From positions 1,488,001 to 1,552,000 of the forward strand of contig NZ_CP023564.1 in the NCBI RefSeq assembly GCF_002407065.1: a stretch of DNA of 64,000 bases. The letters are read 5' to 3'. Source of the stretch: Brachybacterium ginsengisoli. Its GTDB lineage: Bacteria; Actinomycetota; Actinomycetes; Actinomycetales; Dermabacteraceae. Made by a program: the position numbers and the translations under genes. The notes under the pieces were generated by a model. The model saw only the letters and a program-made list of their open reading frames with translations, had not been told where the DNA came from and did no database searches. Shown here in pieces: positions 17,789-25,241 of the stretch (its first letter is position 1; each line of letters starts with the position of its first letter).

Positions 17789-18477
17789 CGATCTGCTCCT
17801 TCAGCGGGGTGCGCGGTGGCGTGCGAGGCGGCATCGCGGGCTGCGATCGCCGCGGGGGTGAGATGCGACTTCTCCAGGATGAAACGGGGGTTCTCGGAGC
17901 GGTCGGCGACCTCGACCGTGTGGTCGACCGCCTGCCCGGCGACCATGCTGACGTGCCAGGTGGTGCCCTCGAGCTCGAGGACGGACAGGGTCGCGTTGGG
18001 GATCGAGGGCAGCGGCTGCTCGATGATCCCCGAGAGCAGGAAGCGGATCAGCGTGCCGTGGGCGACCAGCAGCACCTTCTTGCCGGGGTAGCGCTCCTCG
18101 AGCGCCTCGAGGGCGTCGTAGCCGCGGTCGGCCACGGCCTGGTGGTCCTCACGGCCGGGGAAGGCGCGCTCGGGGTACTTCTCCTCCATCTCCCGCACCG
18201 GCCTGCCCTCGGCCTCGCCCCAGTCGATCTCGACCAGGCGCGGCTCGGTGCCGCCGAAGGGGATGGCATGGTCCTCGCCGATGATCCGCGCGGTCTGCTC
18301 GGCCCGCTGCAGCGGGGAGGAGAGCACCACGTCCCAGTCCACGGCCGGCAGCGCGTCGAACGCGGCATGGGCCTGGGCGATGCCCGTGTCGTTCAGAGGG
18401 ATGTCGGAGGACCCCTGGAAGAGATCCTGCAGGTTGTAGTCCGTCTGCCCATGACGGACGAGCCCGAACAGGGTCAT
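17785..18477 (-). CDS. Histidine phosphatase family protein (phosphoglycerate-mutase-like)
   Basis: A 230-residue enzyme of the histidine phosphatase superfamily. The phosphorylated histidine lies in LVRHGQTDYN (RHG motif), with the second arginine in SSPLQRAEQTARII, the acid/base region in EIDWGEAEGR and the second catalytic histidine in LLVAHGTLIRFLL. Members dephosphorylate a wide range of small molecules, and the fold alone does not name the substrate. The ATG at 18477 gives the normal N-terminus MTLFGLVRHG; the open frame beyond it overlaps tRNA-Leu. It is followed by the coupled DUF4916-like gene. Confidence 0.9.
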   Translation of the reverse strand: MTLFGLVRHGQTDYNLQDLFQGSSDIPLNDTGIAQAHAAFDALPAVDWDVVLSSPLQRAEQTARIIGEDHAIPFGGTEPRLVEIDWGEAEGRPVREMEEKYPERAFPGREDHQAVADRGYDALEALEERYPGKKVLLVAHGTLIRFLLSGIIEQPLPSIPNATLSVLELEGTTWHVSMVAGQAVDHTVEVADRSENPRFILEKSHLTPAAIAARDAASHATAHPAEGADR

Positions 18478-18507
18478 GAAACGTCTCCTCGTCGCTGTGG
18501 TGATGCG

Positions 18508-18589
18508 TGCGCGAGAAGGGACTCGAACCCTCACGCCCTGGGGCACTGGAACCTAAATCCAGCGCGTCTACCGATTCCGCCACTCGCGC
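18508..18589 (-). tRNA. tRNA-Leu, anticodon UAG
   Basis: Read on the minus strand, the 7-bp acceptor stem GCGCGAG/CTCGCGC encloses a D-arm with GGCGGAATCGGTAGACGC, an anticodon stem CTGGA/TCCAG with loop TTTAGGT (anticodon TAG), a long variable arm and the T-arm GGGTTCGAGTCCC. The long variable arm and the A discriminator fit leucine. CCA is not encoded. Confidence 0.93.
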
Positions 18590-18737
18590 GCGAGTCCAGC
18601 CTAACGGGCCGTCGGCTGTGCTCCGGTAGGCTCGGGTGGTCGGTCGAGCGGGATCCCGACGGGTGCCCCTCGTGAGCGCCCTCGATCTCCCTCGTCCATC
18701 GCTGAACCACACGATCCACGATCCCCAGGAGTCCTTC

Positions 18738-19493
18738 ATGAGCGCCCTCGCAGGCAAGACCGCCGTCGTCACCGGTTCGTCCCGAGGAGTCGGGGCCGCC
18801 ACGGCGAAGCTGCTCGCCGCCGACGGTGCGAACGTCGTCATCAACTACCGCCAGAAGGCGCCGCGCGCGAACAAGGTGGTCAAGGAGATCGAGGAGGCGG
18901 GCGGCAAGGCCGTCGCCGTCGGCGCCGACCTCACCGATGCCGAGGGCGTGCGCACCCTCATGCAGACCGCCGTGGACACCTTCGGCGGCCTGGACCTGCT
19001 GGTCCTGAACGCCTCGGGCGGCATGGAGGCCGATCTCGGCGAGGACTACGCGATGCGCCTGAACCGCGACGCGCAGGACGACGCGCTCAGCGCCGGCCTC
19101 GAGCATCTCTCCACCGGCGGCCGCGTGGTCTTCGTGACCAGCCACCAGGCGCACTTCATCGACGAGGTCGAGACGATGCCCGAGTATGAGCAGGTCGCGC
19201 GTTCGAAGCGCGCCGGCGAGACGGCGCTCACCGAGCGGATCGGCGAGCTGTCCGAGAAGGGGATCTCCTTCGTGGTCGTCTCCGGCGACATGATCGAGGG
19301 CACCGTCACCGCGACGCTGCTGAACCGTGCCCGCCCCGGCGCTCTCGAGGAGCGCCGCGAGGCCGCCGGCAAGCTCTACTCCGTCGAGGAGTTCGCCGCC
19401 GAGGTCGCCGCGATGGCGTCGGCCGACGTCGAGACCGGTCACATCGAGCTCGTCGGCGGGGCCGACGACTTCCTCTCCCGCACCGCGAGGTGA
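18738..19493 (+). CDS. Divergent SDR-family protein lacking the catalytic tyrosine
   Basis: A 251-residue Rossmann-fold protein. The cofactor motif is TGSSRGVGAATAKLL (TGxxxGxG) and Asn is kept in LNASGG. The strand ending VVFVTSHQAHF contains the usual serine, but the YxxxK position reads VARSK, with valine where tyrosine should be and lysine retained. A tyrosine occurs three residues earlier (EYEQVARSK) and might substitute. Classical SDRs oxidise or reduce alcohols with NAD(P); whether this one does is uncertain. ATG 18738 follows AGGAG at 18728 and gives the normal start MSALAGKTAVVTG, so I rejected the 34-residue upstream extension. It stands alone after tRNA-Leu on the opposite strand. 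Confidence 0.85.
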   Translation: MSALAGKTAVVTGSSRGVGAATAKLLAADGANVVINYRQKAPRANKVVKEIEEAGGKAVAVGADLTDAEGVRTLMQTAVDTFGGLDLLVLNASGGMEADLGEDYAMRLNRDAQDDALSAGLEHLSTGGRVVFVTSHQAHFIDEVETMPEYEQVARSKRAGETALTERIGELSEKGISFVVVSGDMIEGTVTATLLNRARPGALEERREAAGKLYSVEEFAAEVAAMASADVETGHIELVGGADDFLSRTAR

Positions 19494-19582
19494 ACCCCGC
19501 GCGGGCCGGCGCGTGGCCATATGGTCCCGCCGTCCGCGATACGATCTGCAACAGCAAGCCCTGACGACCCCCGGAGGCAGTG

Positions 19583-20062
19583 GTGGCCAAGAAGAAGAGC
19601 CTGGACGACATGCGCAGCGAGGCCTATCGCCGGCAGGACAACCTGGCGTCGGACATCGATGAGCTCATCGATCGCGTCCATCCCGTGAACGCGGCGACGC
19701 GCTGGAAGAACGAGATCGTCGGTGCGGTGAAGGGTTTTTCCGCCGCCGGTGACGAGAAGTCCCCTGTGACGCCCGCCGTGGCGATCGCAGGCGGCGTCGC
19801 CGGCGTGGTCCTGATCGGAGCGGGCATCGCTGCGGCGATCGCCCTGTCCCGTCGCGAGCCCACCCGCGGGGAGAAGGTCGCCGCAGCCATGAAGGATGCG
19901 CGACGCAGCACCGAGCGCTCCGCGAAGCGGGCCTCGAAGTCCGTGAAGAAGTCGTCGCTGCCCCGCTCCAAGGAGGCCGAGAAGCACGCCTCGGAGCTCG
20001 GTGCGATCCTCCAGGAGGCCGCGAAGCGGGCCGAGAAGAAGGTCGCGACCCTCGGCGGCTGA
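19583..20062 (+). CDS. Membrane-anchored protein of unknown function (DUF3618-like N-terminus)
   Basis: A 159-residue protein. The first 50 residues resemble DUF3618-type proteins (LASDIDELIDRVHPVNAATRWKNEIVG). One hydrophobic segment, PAVAIAGGVAGVVLIGAGIAA, is a likely membrane span around residues 68-90. The C-terminal 70 residues are Lys/Arg/Ala/Ser-rich and predicted helical, giving a very basic cytoplasmic tail. There are three ways to start: GTG 19580, GTG 19583 or later. GGAGG at 19573-19577 sits 5 nt before 19583, which I prefer. No function is known; a basic tail on a membrane anchor could contact nucleic acid or acidic lipids, but that is speculation. Confidence 0.75.
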   Translation: MAKKKSLDDMRSEAYRRQDNLASDIDELIDRVHPVNAATRWKNEIVGAVKGFSAAGDEKSPVTPAVAIAGGVAGVVLIGAGIAAAIALSRREPTRGEKVAAAMKDARRSTERSAKRASKSVKKSSLPRSKEAEKHASELGAILQEAAKRAEKKVATLGG

Positions 20063-20112
20063 CCCTGCTGACTCCGTCGTGCGGAGCGATCGCTCCGGCA
20101 CCGACGCGCGCT

Positions 20113-20145
20113 GACGCCCCGGGCTCCCTGTGAGCCCGGGGCGTC
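20113..20145. terminator. Bidirectional hairpin terminator
   Basis: GACGCCCCGGGCTC and GAGCCCGGGGCGTC form a perfect 14-bp stem around CCTGT. It lies between two converging genes and is the best terminator candidate for both. Confidence 0.8.
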
Positions 20146-20161
20146 CGTCGTCGACGAAGCG

Positions 20162-20593
20162 TCAGCCAGGGTCGCGGGCGACATCCCCGTCGACGTACAG
20201 CCATGCCCCGCCCTCCCGCACGAAACGGGAGAGCTCGCGCAGCACCTGCCTGCCCCCGGGACCGCGGGAGATCGCCGTGAACTCGACGGTGCCGGCATCG
20301 TCGAACGGACCACCGGCGGAGGTCTCGTGGATCACCAGCCGCAGCCAGCGCACGTCCTCCTCCAGCGAGGCGGCGAGATCTTCTCGGTCCGGGCGCGTCC
20401 CTGGATGCCAGGAGCGCAGCAGATGCTCGAGGTCTCCCGTGGCGAAGGCCGTGTAGCGCGAGCGCATCAGAGCCTGCGCGGTGGCGGCCCGTCGCTGCTG
20501 GGACAGCACCGGTCCGCAGCAGGCGCCGAAGGTGTCCCCGCTGCCGCAGGGGCAGCGGTCGGTCTCGAGAGGTGGCGTCGGCGTGGTGCTCAT
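20162..20593 (-). CDS. YchJ family protein with SEC-C-type zinc motif
   Basis: A 143-residue protein of the YchJ/UPF0225 family. The N-terminal metal motif CPCGSGDTFGACCGP has the C-x-C...C-C arrangement of SEC-C zinc-binding modules, followed by the conserved ALMRSRYTAFATGDLEHLLRSWHP and, near the C-terminus, a strand-rich NTF2-like half containing GTVEFTAISRG and LRELSRFVREGGAWLYVDGD. No membrane segment. Family members have no firmly assigned function; SEC-C modules bind zinc and mediate protein contacts. The ATG at 20593 is the first start consistent with the family; the longer open frame to 20659 overlaps the divergent GNAT gene. Confidence 0.9.
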   Translation of the reverse strand: MSTTPTPPLETDRCPCGSGDTFGACCGPVLSQQRRAATAQALMRSRYTAFATGDLEHLLRSWHPGTRPDREDLAASLEEDVRWLRLVIHETSAGGPFDDAGTVEFTAISRGPGGRQVLRELSRFVREGGAWLYVDGDVARDPG

Positions 20594-20657
20594 CCCGGCA
20601 GTATCCCTCTCCGGTCTGTGCGGAGCGAGGAAGTGCCGGGGATGACAGGATCGGCCC

Positions 20658-21101
20658 ATGACATCGGCCGAATCCCGCCCCCATGCGCCGCTGCCCAGCG
20701 GATATCAGCTGATTCCTGAGGCGCCGGGCGCCGAGGAGTACCTTCGTCTGCGCCGGGAGTCCGGTCTCAGCCCGCGCACCCGGGAGCAGTCGGCCGGCGC
20801 CCTCATGGCCAGCTGGGCGTGGGCGAGCGTGCGCACCGAGGACGGCGCGCTGGCGGCGATGGGACGGGTGCTCGGGGACGGCACCTGGTACTTCCACCTC
20901 GCGGACATCGCCACCGATCCCGCCCATCAGCGTCGTGGCCTGGGCAGGGTGGTGATGGAGGACCTCATCGCACGGATCGACGCGGCCGCACCGCCGCACC
21001 CGTACATCACGCTGCTCGCGGATCCGCCCGGGCAGAGGCTCTACGGATCGCTCGGCTTCGTCGACTCCTCACCGAGCGTGGGGATGCGCCTGCCGCGCTG
21101 A
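20658..21101 (+). CDS. GNAT-family N-acetyltransferase
   Basis: A 147-residue acetyltransferase with the central GNAT motif IATDPAHQRRGLGRVVMEDL (acetyl-CoA pyrophosphate-binding QRRGLG) and a C-terminal LYGSLGFVDS typical of the fold. It resembles small stand-alone acetyltransferases acting on amines of unknown identity. It is divergent from the YchJ gene, with about 64 bases between the start codons, and is not obviously part of an operon; the next gene downstream is on the other strand. Confidence 0.88.
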   Translation: MTSAESRPHAPLPSGYQLIPEAPGAEEYLRLRRESGLSPRTREQSAGALMASWAWASVRTEDGALAAMGRVLGDGTWYFHLADIATDPAHQRRGLGRVVMEDLIARIDAAAPPHPYITLLADPPGQRLYGSLGFVDSSPSVGMRLPR

Positions 21102-21172
21102 GCCCGGGCGGGAGGACGTCTTCGCGTCGCCACCCCCGCCTGCTGTCCGGCGTCATGCCGCCGGGCGCCGTC

Positions 21173-22069
21173 TCAGCGGCGCGACCAGCCCGGGGTGGAG
21201 GGGCCCACCGTCGGTCGCCAGCCGGTCTCGGACACGAACCGCAGCGAGGAGACCCGCAGCGAGCGCCGCTGCACGTCGAGACGGGTTCCGACGATCGCCT
21301 GGGTGATCTCCGGGTAGAACTTCGCGGGCTGCTCGGTGCCGGCCTCCATCGCGAGATCCTTCGCCCAGCGCTTCTTGAGGATCGGCTCGCCGCCGACGTT
21401 GTAGAAGCCGCTGCTCGCACGCAGGGCCGCCACGAAGGCGCGCCCGGCGTCGGAGTGGTGCAGCAGGGTGACGTAGGAGTCCGGCTTGCCCAGCAGGATC
21501 GGATCGCCGTTGCGGGTCGCCCTGAGCGCGTGGGTGGTGTGCTGGTCACGGCCGAACAGCTGGCCCAGCCGCAGGATCACGGCGCTGCGCCCGGAGGTCG
21601 CGAAGTCGACCGCGGCGCGCATCTCCTTGACCCGGGGCCGGAAGGCCTGGTTGCGCACGTTCAGCGGGAGGTCCTCGCTGATCCAGTCGGTGCCGTTGTC
21701 CGGGTAGAGGAAGATCGTGGATTCCTGGATGAGACGGCGCACACCGGCCTCGGCGGCGGCCTTCGCGATCGCGACGGAGGCCTCGAGGTGGAGGCGGTCG
21801 TCCTCGCGCCAGGACAGCGGGCGCAGGCCCGACATCCCGACCGGGACGTGGGCGAGGGCGTTGATCGCGACGTCGTGGCCGCGGAACGCGCGGGCCAGAT
21901 CGTGAGGGTCGAAAACGTCGGCGACGACGGCGCTGCCGCCCCGCCCCTCGACGATCGGCACCCCGGAGTCGCGGCGGGTGATCCCGGTGACCTCGTGCCC
22001 GGCGGCGACCAGCGCCTCCACGGCTTCCTGCCCGAGCACGCCGGTGGCTCCGGTGACCGCGATCCTCAC
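21173..22069 (-). CDS. NAD(P)-dependent epimerase/reductase (extended-SDR type)
   Basis: A 298-residue protein with the N-terminal cofactor motif VTGATGVLGQEAVEALVAAGH (TGxxGxxG), typical of extended SDRs and atypical NmrA-like relatives. HDVAINALAHVPVG follows the fourth strand. The usual YxxxK reads FRPRVK (QAFRPRVKEMRAAV), so the tyrosine is not in the standard setting and activity is uncertain. The later stretch LRLGQLFGRDQHTTHAL and YVTLLHHSDAGRAFVAAL fits NAD-dependent epimerases of nucleotide sugars. I chose GTG 22069 because AGGAGG lies 5-10 nt ahead; the frame to 22231 upstream has no conserved residues. Confidence 0.82.
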   Translation of the reverse strand: MRIAVTGATGVLGQEAVEALVAAGHEVTGITRRDSGVPIVEGRGGSAVVADVFDPHDLARAFRGHDVAINALAHVPVGMSGLRPLSWREDDRLHLEASVAIAKAAAEAGVRRLIQESTIFLYPDNGTDWISEDLPLNVRNQAFRPRVKEMRAAVDFATSGRSAVILRLGQLFGRDQHTTHALRATRNGDPILLGKPDSYVTLLHHSDAGRAFVAALRASSGFYNVGGEPILKKRWAKDLAMEAGTEQPAKFYPEITQAIVGTRLDVQRRSLRVSSLRFVSETGWRPTVGPSTPGWSRR

Positions 22070-22288
22070 TCCGACCTCCTCCGGCGAGCGGTCCGGGGGA
22101 CCCTCGCGCAAGACGCTCCTGGGAGGGTCGAGTCTAGAGGATCGGTGCTGGTCTCCGCACCGGCGCCCGTCCCTGCGACGGAACCGGCGATGCCGGCGGC
22201 CGACGGCAGGACCTGCTGTTCCCTCGATCACAGAGCGGCCTCTCGAGTTGGCGGCGCGGAGACTTGGGGGTAAAGTTCTTTCCTGTTC

Positions 22289-22362
22289 GCGCCATTAGCT
22301 CAGTTGGTTAGAGCAGCTGACTCTTAATCAGCGGGTCCGGGGTTCGAGTCCCTGATGGCGCA
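22289..22362 (+). tRNA. tRNA-Lys, anticodon CUU
   Basis: The acceptor stem GCGCCAT/ATGGCGC, D-arm AGCTCAGTTGGTTAGAGC, anticodon stem GCTGA/TCAGC with loop CTCTTAA (anticodon CTT) and T-arm GGGGTTCGAGTCCC are all present. A discriminator base A ends the gene; CCA is not encoded. Confidence 0.95.
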
Positions 22363-22370
22363 CAGAGAGA

Positions 22371-22402
22371 AGAAGCCCCACCGGCCAGCCGGTGGGGCTT
22401 CT
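22371..22402 (+). terminator. Intrinsic terminator after tRNA-Lys
   Basis: AGAAGCCCCACCGG pairs perfectly with CCGGTGGGGCTTCT around a CCAG loop, 9 bases after the tRNA. A short T-rich tail (the right arm ends CTTCT, then TCATGTCT) follows. Confidence 0.8.
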
Positions 22403-22533
22403 TCATGTCTCCGGCGAAACGGTCAGTGCGGACGGCGGTATGTGTGCGGGGTCGCGCGTGGAATCCTGAGGGCAATCCTCGCGGTGCGCGCTCATGGCGC
22501 ACCACACCCCCGCCTCGTCCCTCAGGAGACTCG

Positions 22534-23283
22534 ATGACCACGGTGTGGCCCTACCTGCGACTGGCGGCCGCCGCGCTCGGCGCGGCCGCGATCCTGCGAC
22601 AGCTCGCGATCGCGGTCGGCAACGCCCGCGCCGCGGAGGGTGTCGCCGCCGGGCAGGTCGGCACCGTCGTGGCGAACTTCTTCAGCTACTTCACGATCAT
22701 CTCGAACCTCTGCGCCGTGGTGGTCCTGGTCCTCCTGGGCGTGCGAGCACTGCGGCGACGCGACGTAGGCGTGGATCCCGCGTGGTTGGCGACGCTGCTG
22801 GTCTGTGCGAGCGCCTACATGATCGTCACCGGGGTGGTCTACAACCTGCTGCTGCGGTCGATCCCGATCGCCGGGATCTCTGACGTCTGGACCAACGAGA
22901 CGCTCCACCTCATCGCGCCGCTGTTCCTGCTGATCGACGTGCTGGTGGGGCCACAGCGGCGCGCGCTGCCCTGGCGCGCCGTGCTCGTCGCCGCCGTGCT
23001 CCCGGTCCTCTGGGTGCTCTACACCATGATCCGCGCGAACTTCGTGGTCGGTCCTGCGACGGGGGACCCCTGGTGGTACCCGTACCCCTTCCTGGACCCG
23101 CACCTCGTGCCCGGCGGATATGTCGGCGTGGCCGGCTACATCGTCGGCATCGCGGCCGTCATCCTCGGGGTGGCCGCCGGAGTGGTCGCGGTGGGGCGCC
23201 GGCGGGGACGGCGTGACACTAACCAGGGCGCACGAGCGTCAGCCTCGCCCTCGACCGGCGCCGATCGACCGGCCGGGAATTGA
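22534..23283 (+). CDS. Pr6Pr family membrane protein
   Basis: A 249-residue protein with about six hydrophobic segments. The pattern NFFSYFTIISNLCAVVVLVLL, then VTGVVYNLLL and NETLHLIAPLFLLIDVL, with the late WYPYPFLDP, fits the Pr6Pr (six-helix) family, widespread in actinobacteria with no known function. ATG 22534 is preceded by CAGGAGAC; the frame open to 22405 has no family residues upstream. The C-terminal 35 residues are basic and then Ser/Ala-rich, probably cytoplasmic. A relative with the same YFTNQSN and YPYAFLDP signatures is encoded at 32836-33516. Confidence 0.8.
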   Translation: MTTVWPYLRLAAAALGAAAILRQLAIAVGNARAAEGVAAGQVGTVVANFFSYFTIISNLCAVVVLVLLGVRALRRRDVGVDPAWLATLLVCASAYMIVTGVVYNLLLRSIPIAGISDVWTNETLHLIAPLFLLIDVLVGPQRRALPWRAVLVAAVLPVLWVLYTMIRANFVVGPATGDPWWYPYPFLDPHLVPGGYVGVAGYIVGIAAVILGVAAGVVAVGRRRGRRDTNQGARASASPSTGADRPAGN

Positions 23284-23320
23284 TCGGGCGGTTCGACGGG
23301 CGGGGTGGAGTCATAGTCTC

Positions 23321-23349
23321 TTGACAGCCGTTCTGAGTATACTCAGAAT
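23321..23349 (+). promoter_or_regulatory. Promoter of the quinone oxidoreductase gene
   Basis: TTGACA at 23321-23326 is a perfect -35 box. Seventeen bases downstream, CAGAAT at 23344-23349 is a weak -10 candidate (four of six matches). The palindromic operator lies within the spacer and covers the -10 region, so a bound repressor would block RNA polymerase. Confidence 0.55.
23331..23348. promoter_or_regulatory. 18-bp perfect palindrome, probable TetR operator
   Basis: TTCTGAGTATACTCAGAA is identical to its reverse complement. It lies within the promoter spacer of the quinone oxidoreductase gene. A second, degraded copy stands upstream of the TetR gene (25113-25130), which argues that the adjacent TetR protein recognises this sequence. 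Confidence 0.75.
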
Positions 23350-23455
23350 TGAGGTGGCTCTGTAATGTGCGTCAGGGGTGCCCTTGGTCGCGAACGGCGC
23401 CGGGGTGCCGCGCACGGCGACGCCCGGAGTCCGACCTCTGGAGGAGAACCGGATC

Positions 23456-24451
23456 ATGCGAGCATTCGCCATCGATGCCCACAAGCAGTCCCTGCATGAG
23501 GTCGACGTGCCCGAGCCGGTCGTCGGCCCGCAGGACGTCCTCATCGGGGTTGCCGCGACCGCGGTGAACCAGCTCGACGAGAAGCTCCGGGAGGGCGAGT
23601 TCACGGCGATCCTCCCGTACCGCATGCCGCTGGTGCTCGGGCATGATCTCGCGGGCACGGTGCTGAGGGTGGGGGAGCAGGTGCAGGGCTTCGCTCCCGG
23701 CGACCGGGTGTTCGCCCGGCCGCGTGATCACCGGATCGGCACCTTCGCGGAGCGCATCGCCGTGGACCAGGCGGACGTCGCCCTCGCTCCCGTCTCGATC
23801 AGCCTCGCCGACGCCGCGTCCCTGCCCCTGGTGGCGCTCACCGCCTGGCAGGTGCTCGTGGTCCGCGGCGACGTCCAGCCGGCCCAGAAGGTCCTCATTC
23901 ACGCCGGCGCCGGCGCCGCTGGCTCGATGATGATCCAGCTCGCCAAGCACCTCGGCGCGCAGGTCGCCACGACCGCCTCCGGGAAGAACGCCGACTTCGT
24001 GCGCGAGCTCGGGGCCGACGTCGTCATCGACTACCGCACCCAGGACTTCGAGCAGGAGCTCTCCGGATACGACCTGGTGCTCGACAGCCTCGGCGGGGAG
24101 AGTCTCGAGAAGTCCCTCCGCGTCCTGCGCCCGGGCGGACGGGCGATCGGCATCGCTGGTCCGCCCGACCCCGCCTTCGCGAGGAGGGCCGGGCTGAACC
24201 CCGTCCTCCGGCTGGTCATCGCCGCCCTCAGCGCGAAGATCCGTCGCCGGGCTAAGAAGCTCGGCGTCTCCTACGAGTTCCTGCTCATGGAAGCCAGCGG
24301 CGAGCAGCTCCGCACGATCGCCGGCCTCGTCGACGACGGCACCCTGCGGCCCGTCATCGGCCGGACGTTCTCCTTCGACGAGACCCCGCAGGCCCTCGCC
24401 TCGATGGCGCGCGGCGGATCGCGAGGGAAGACGGTGATCACCGTCCCCTGA
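23456..24451 (+). CDS. NADP-dependent quinone oxidoreductase (zinc-free MDR family)
   Basis: A 331-residue medium-chain dehydrogenase/reductase of the quinone-oxidoreductase branch. It has the N-terminal GroES-like lobe (GPQDVLIGVAATAVNQLDEKLREG), MPLVLGHDLAGTVLRVGEQVQGFAPGDRVFA and the Rossmann motif ILIHAGAGAAGSMMIQLAKHLGAQV (read KVLIHAGAGAAGSM). The zinc ligands of alcohol dehydrogenases are absent. It should reduce quinones or enones with NADPH in the cytosol. ATG 23456 has GAGGAG at 23441; the open frame to 23378 lacks support. The gene sits under a strong palindromic operator and its partner TetR lies convergently 9 bases beyond, suggesting repression relieved by an electrophilic or quinone ligand. 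Confidence 0.9.
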   Translation: MRAFAIDAHKQSLHEVDVPEPVVGPQDVLIGVAATAVNQLDEKLREGEFTAILPYRMPLVLGHDLAGTVLRVGEQVQGFAPGDRVFARPRDHRIGTFAERIAVDQADVALAPVSISLADAASLPLVALTAWQVLVVRGDVQPAQKVLIHAGAGAAGSMMIQLAKHLGAQVATTASGKNADFVRELGADVVIDYRTQDFEQELSGYDLVLDSLGGESLEKSLRVLRPGGRAIGIAGPPDPAFARRAGLNPVLRLVIAALSAKIRRRAKKLGVSYEFLLMEASGEQLRTIAGLVDDGTLRPVIGRTFSFDETPQALASMARGGSRGKTVITVP

Positions 24452-24460
24452 GTCGTCGGC

Positions 24461-25075
24461 TCAGGCGACCTGGCCGGCTGGCAGGATCGCGGCGACCTGC
24501 GTCCGGATGCTCGTCACGAGCTCCTCGATGCTCGCTGCGGCGTTGTAGCTCGCGCCAAGCTCCAGGAGCAGGATGGCCGAGACCACGTGGGCCAGCGTCG
24601 CCGCCTCGTCGGCCGAGATCGCCGCGGCTCCGGCCAGGAGGGCGGCGGTGGCCTCCTCGGTCCGCTCGACGATGGCCAGTGCCTCGGCGTGGTGGGGCTC
24701 AGAGGGATCGCCGAAGACCATCTCCCGCAGATAGGTGCGGCCGTTGTCGACCTGGACCCGGCTGCAGTGCACGACGGGGGTGAGCAGCGCCATGACGCCG
24801 TCCAGTGGCGTGGTGGTCGCCGCGGCCGCCGCCTGCCCGCGCTCGAGCGCCACGGCGTAGTGGGTGTTCTGCACGAGGAGAAGCAGCTCGCCCTTGGTCC
24901 GCGCGTAGAGGAACAGCGTGCCGGTGCCGATGTCCGCCGCGTCCGCGATCTGCTGGGTGGTGACGTCGTCGACGCCGTACTGGGAGAACAGCTCGCTCGC
25001 GGCCGCGGTGATGCGCTCGAGCTTGGCCTGCTTGTTGCGCTCGCGACGACCGAGCGGCGGGGTCACCCCTGACAT
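24461..25075 (-). CDS. TetR-family transcriptional repressor
   Basis: A 204-residue regulator. The N-terminal helix-turn-helix is RITAAASELFSQYGVDDVTTQQIADAADIGTGTLFLYARTKGELLLLV, with the recognition helix GTGTLFLYARTK. The remainder is the all-helical ligand-binding and dimerisation domain, unspecific in sequence. It is convergent with the quinone oxidoreductase and divergent from the old yellow enzyme gene. The half-site TTCTGAGT occurs at both promoters, which strongly suggests that this protein controls both and possibly its own gene. Ligand unknown; quinones or reactive electrophiles would fit the target enzymes. Confidence 0.92.
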   Translation of the reverse strand: MSGVTPPLGRRERNKQAKLERITAAASELFSQYGVDDVTTQQIADAADIGTGTLFLYARTKGELLLLVQNTHYAVALERGQAAAAATTTPLDGVMALLTPVVHCSRVQVDNGRTYLREMVFGDPSEPHHAEALAIVERTEEATAALLAGAAAISADEAATLAHVVSAILLLELGASYNAAASIEELVTSIRTQVAAILPAGQVA

Positions 25076-25112
25076 CGTCTCTCCTCCTGGAATAAACGCC
25101 GAGTCACCTCAG

Positions 25113-25130
25113 TTCTGAGTGTAGTCACTG
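25113..25130. promoter_or_regulatory. Degenerate copy of the TetR operator
   Basis: TTCTGAGTGTAGTCACTG keeps the left half of the 18-bp palindrome exactly (TTCTGAGT) and a weaker right half. It lies between the divergent tetR (start 25075) and OYE (start 25242) genes, where one site can control both. Confidence 0.6.
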
Positions 25131-25241
25131 TTGTGTGGACTCGGAGGTGCCGATGCTCATCCTCCCACCTAAGTGCCTGGCCGCCCGGCCCGGCACCGGT
25201 CGCAGTGACGACCCGCCCGACGTCAAGGAGTCCACTCAGTC

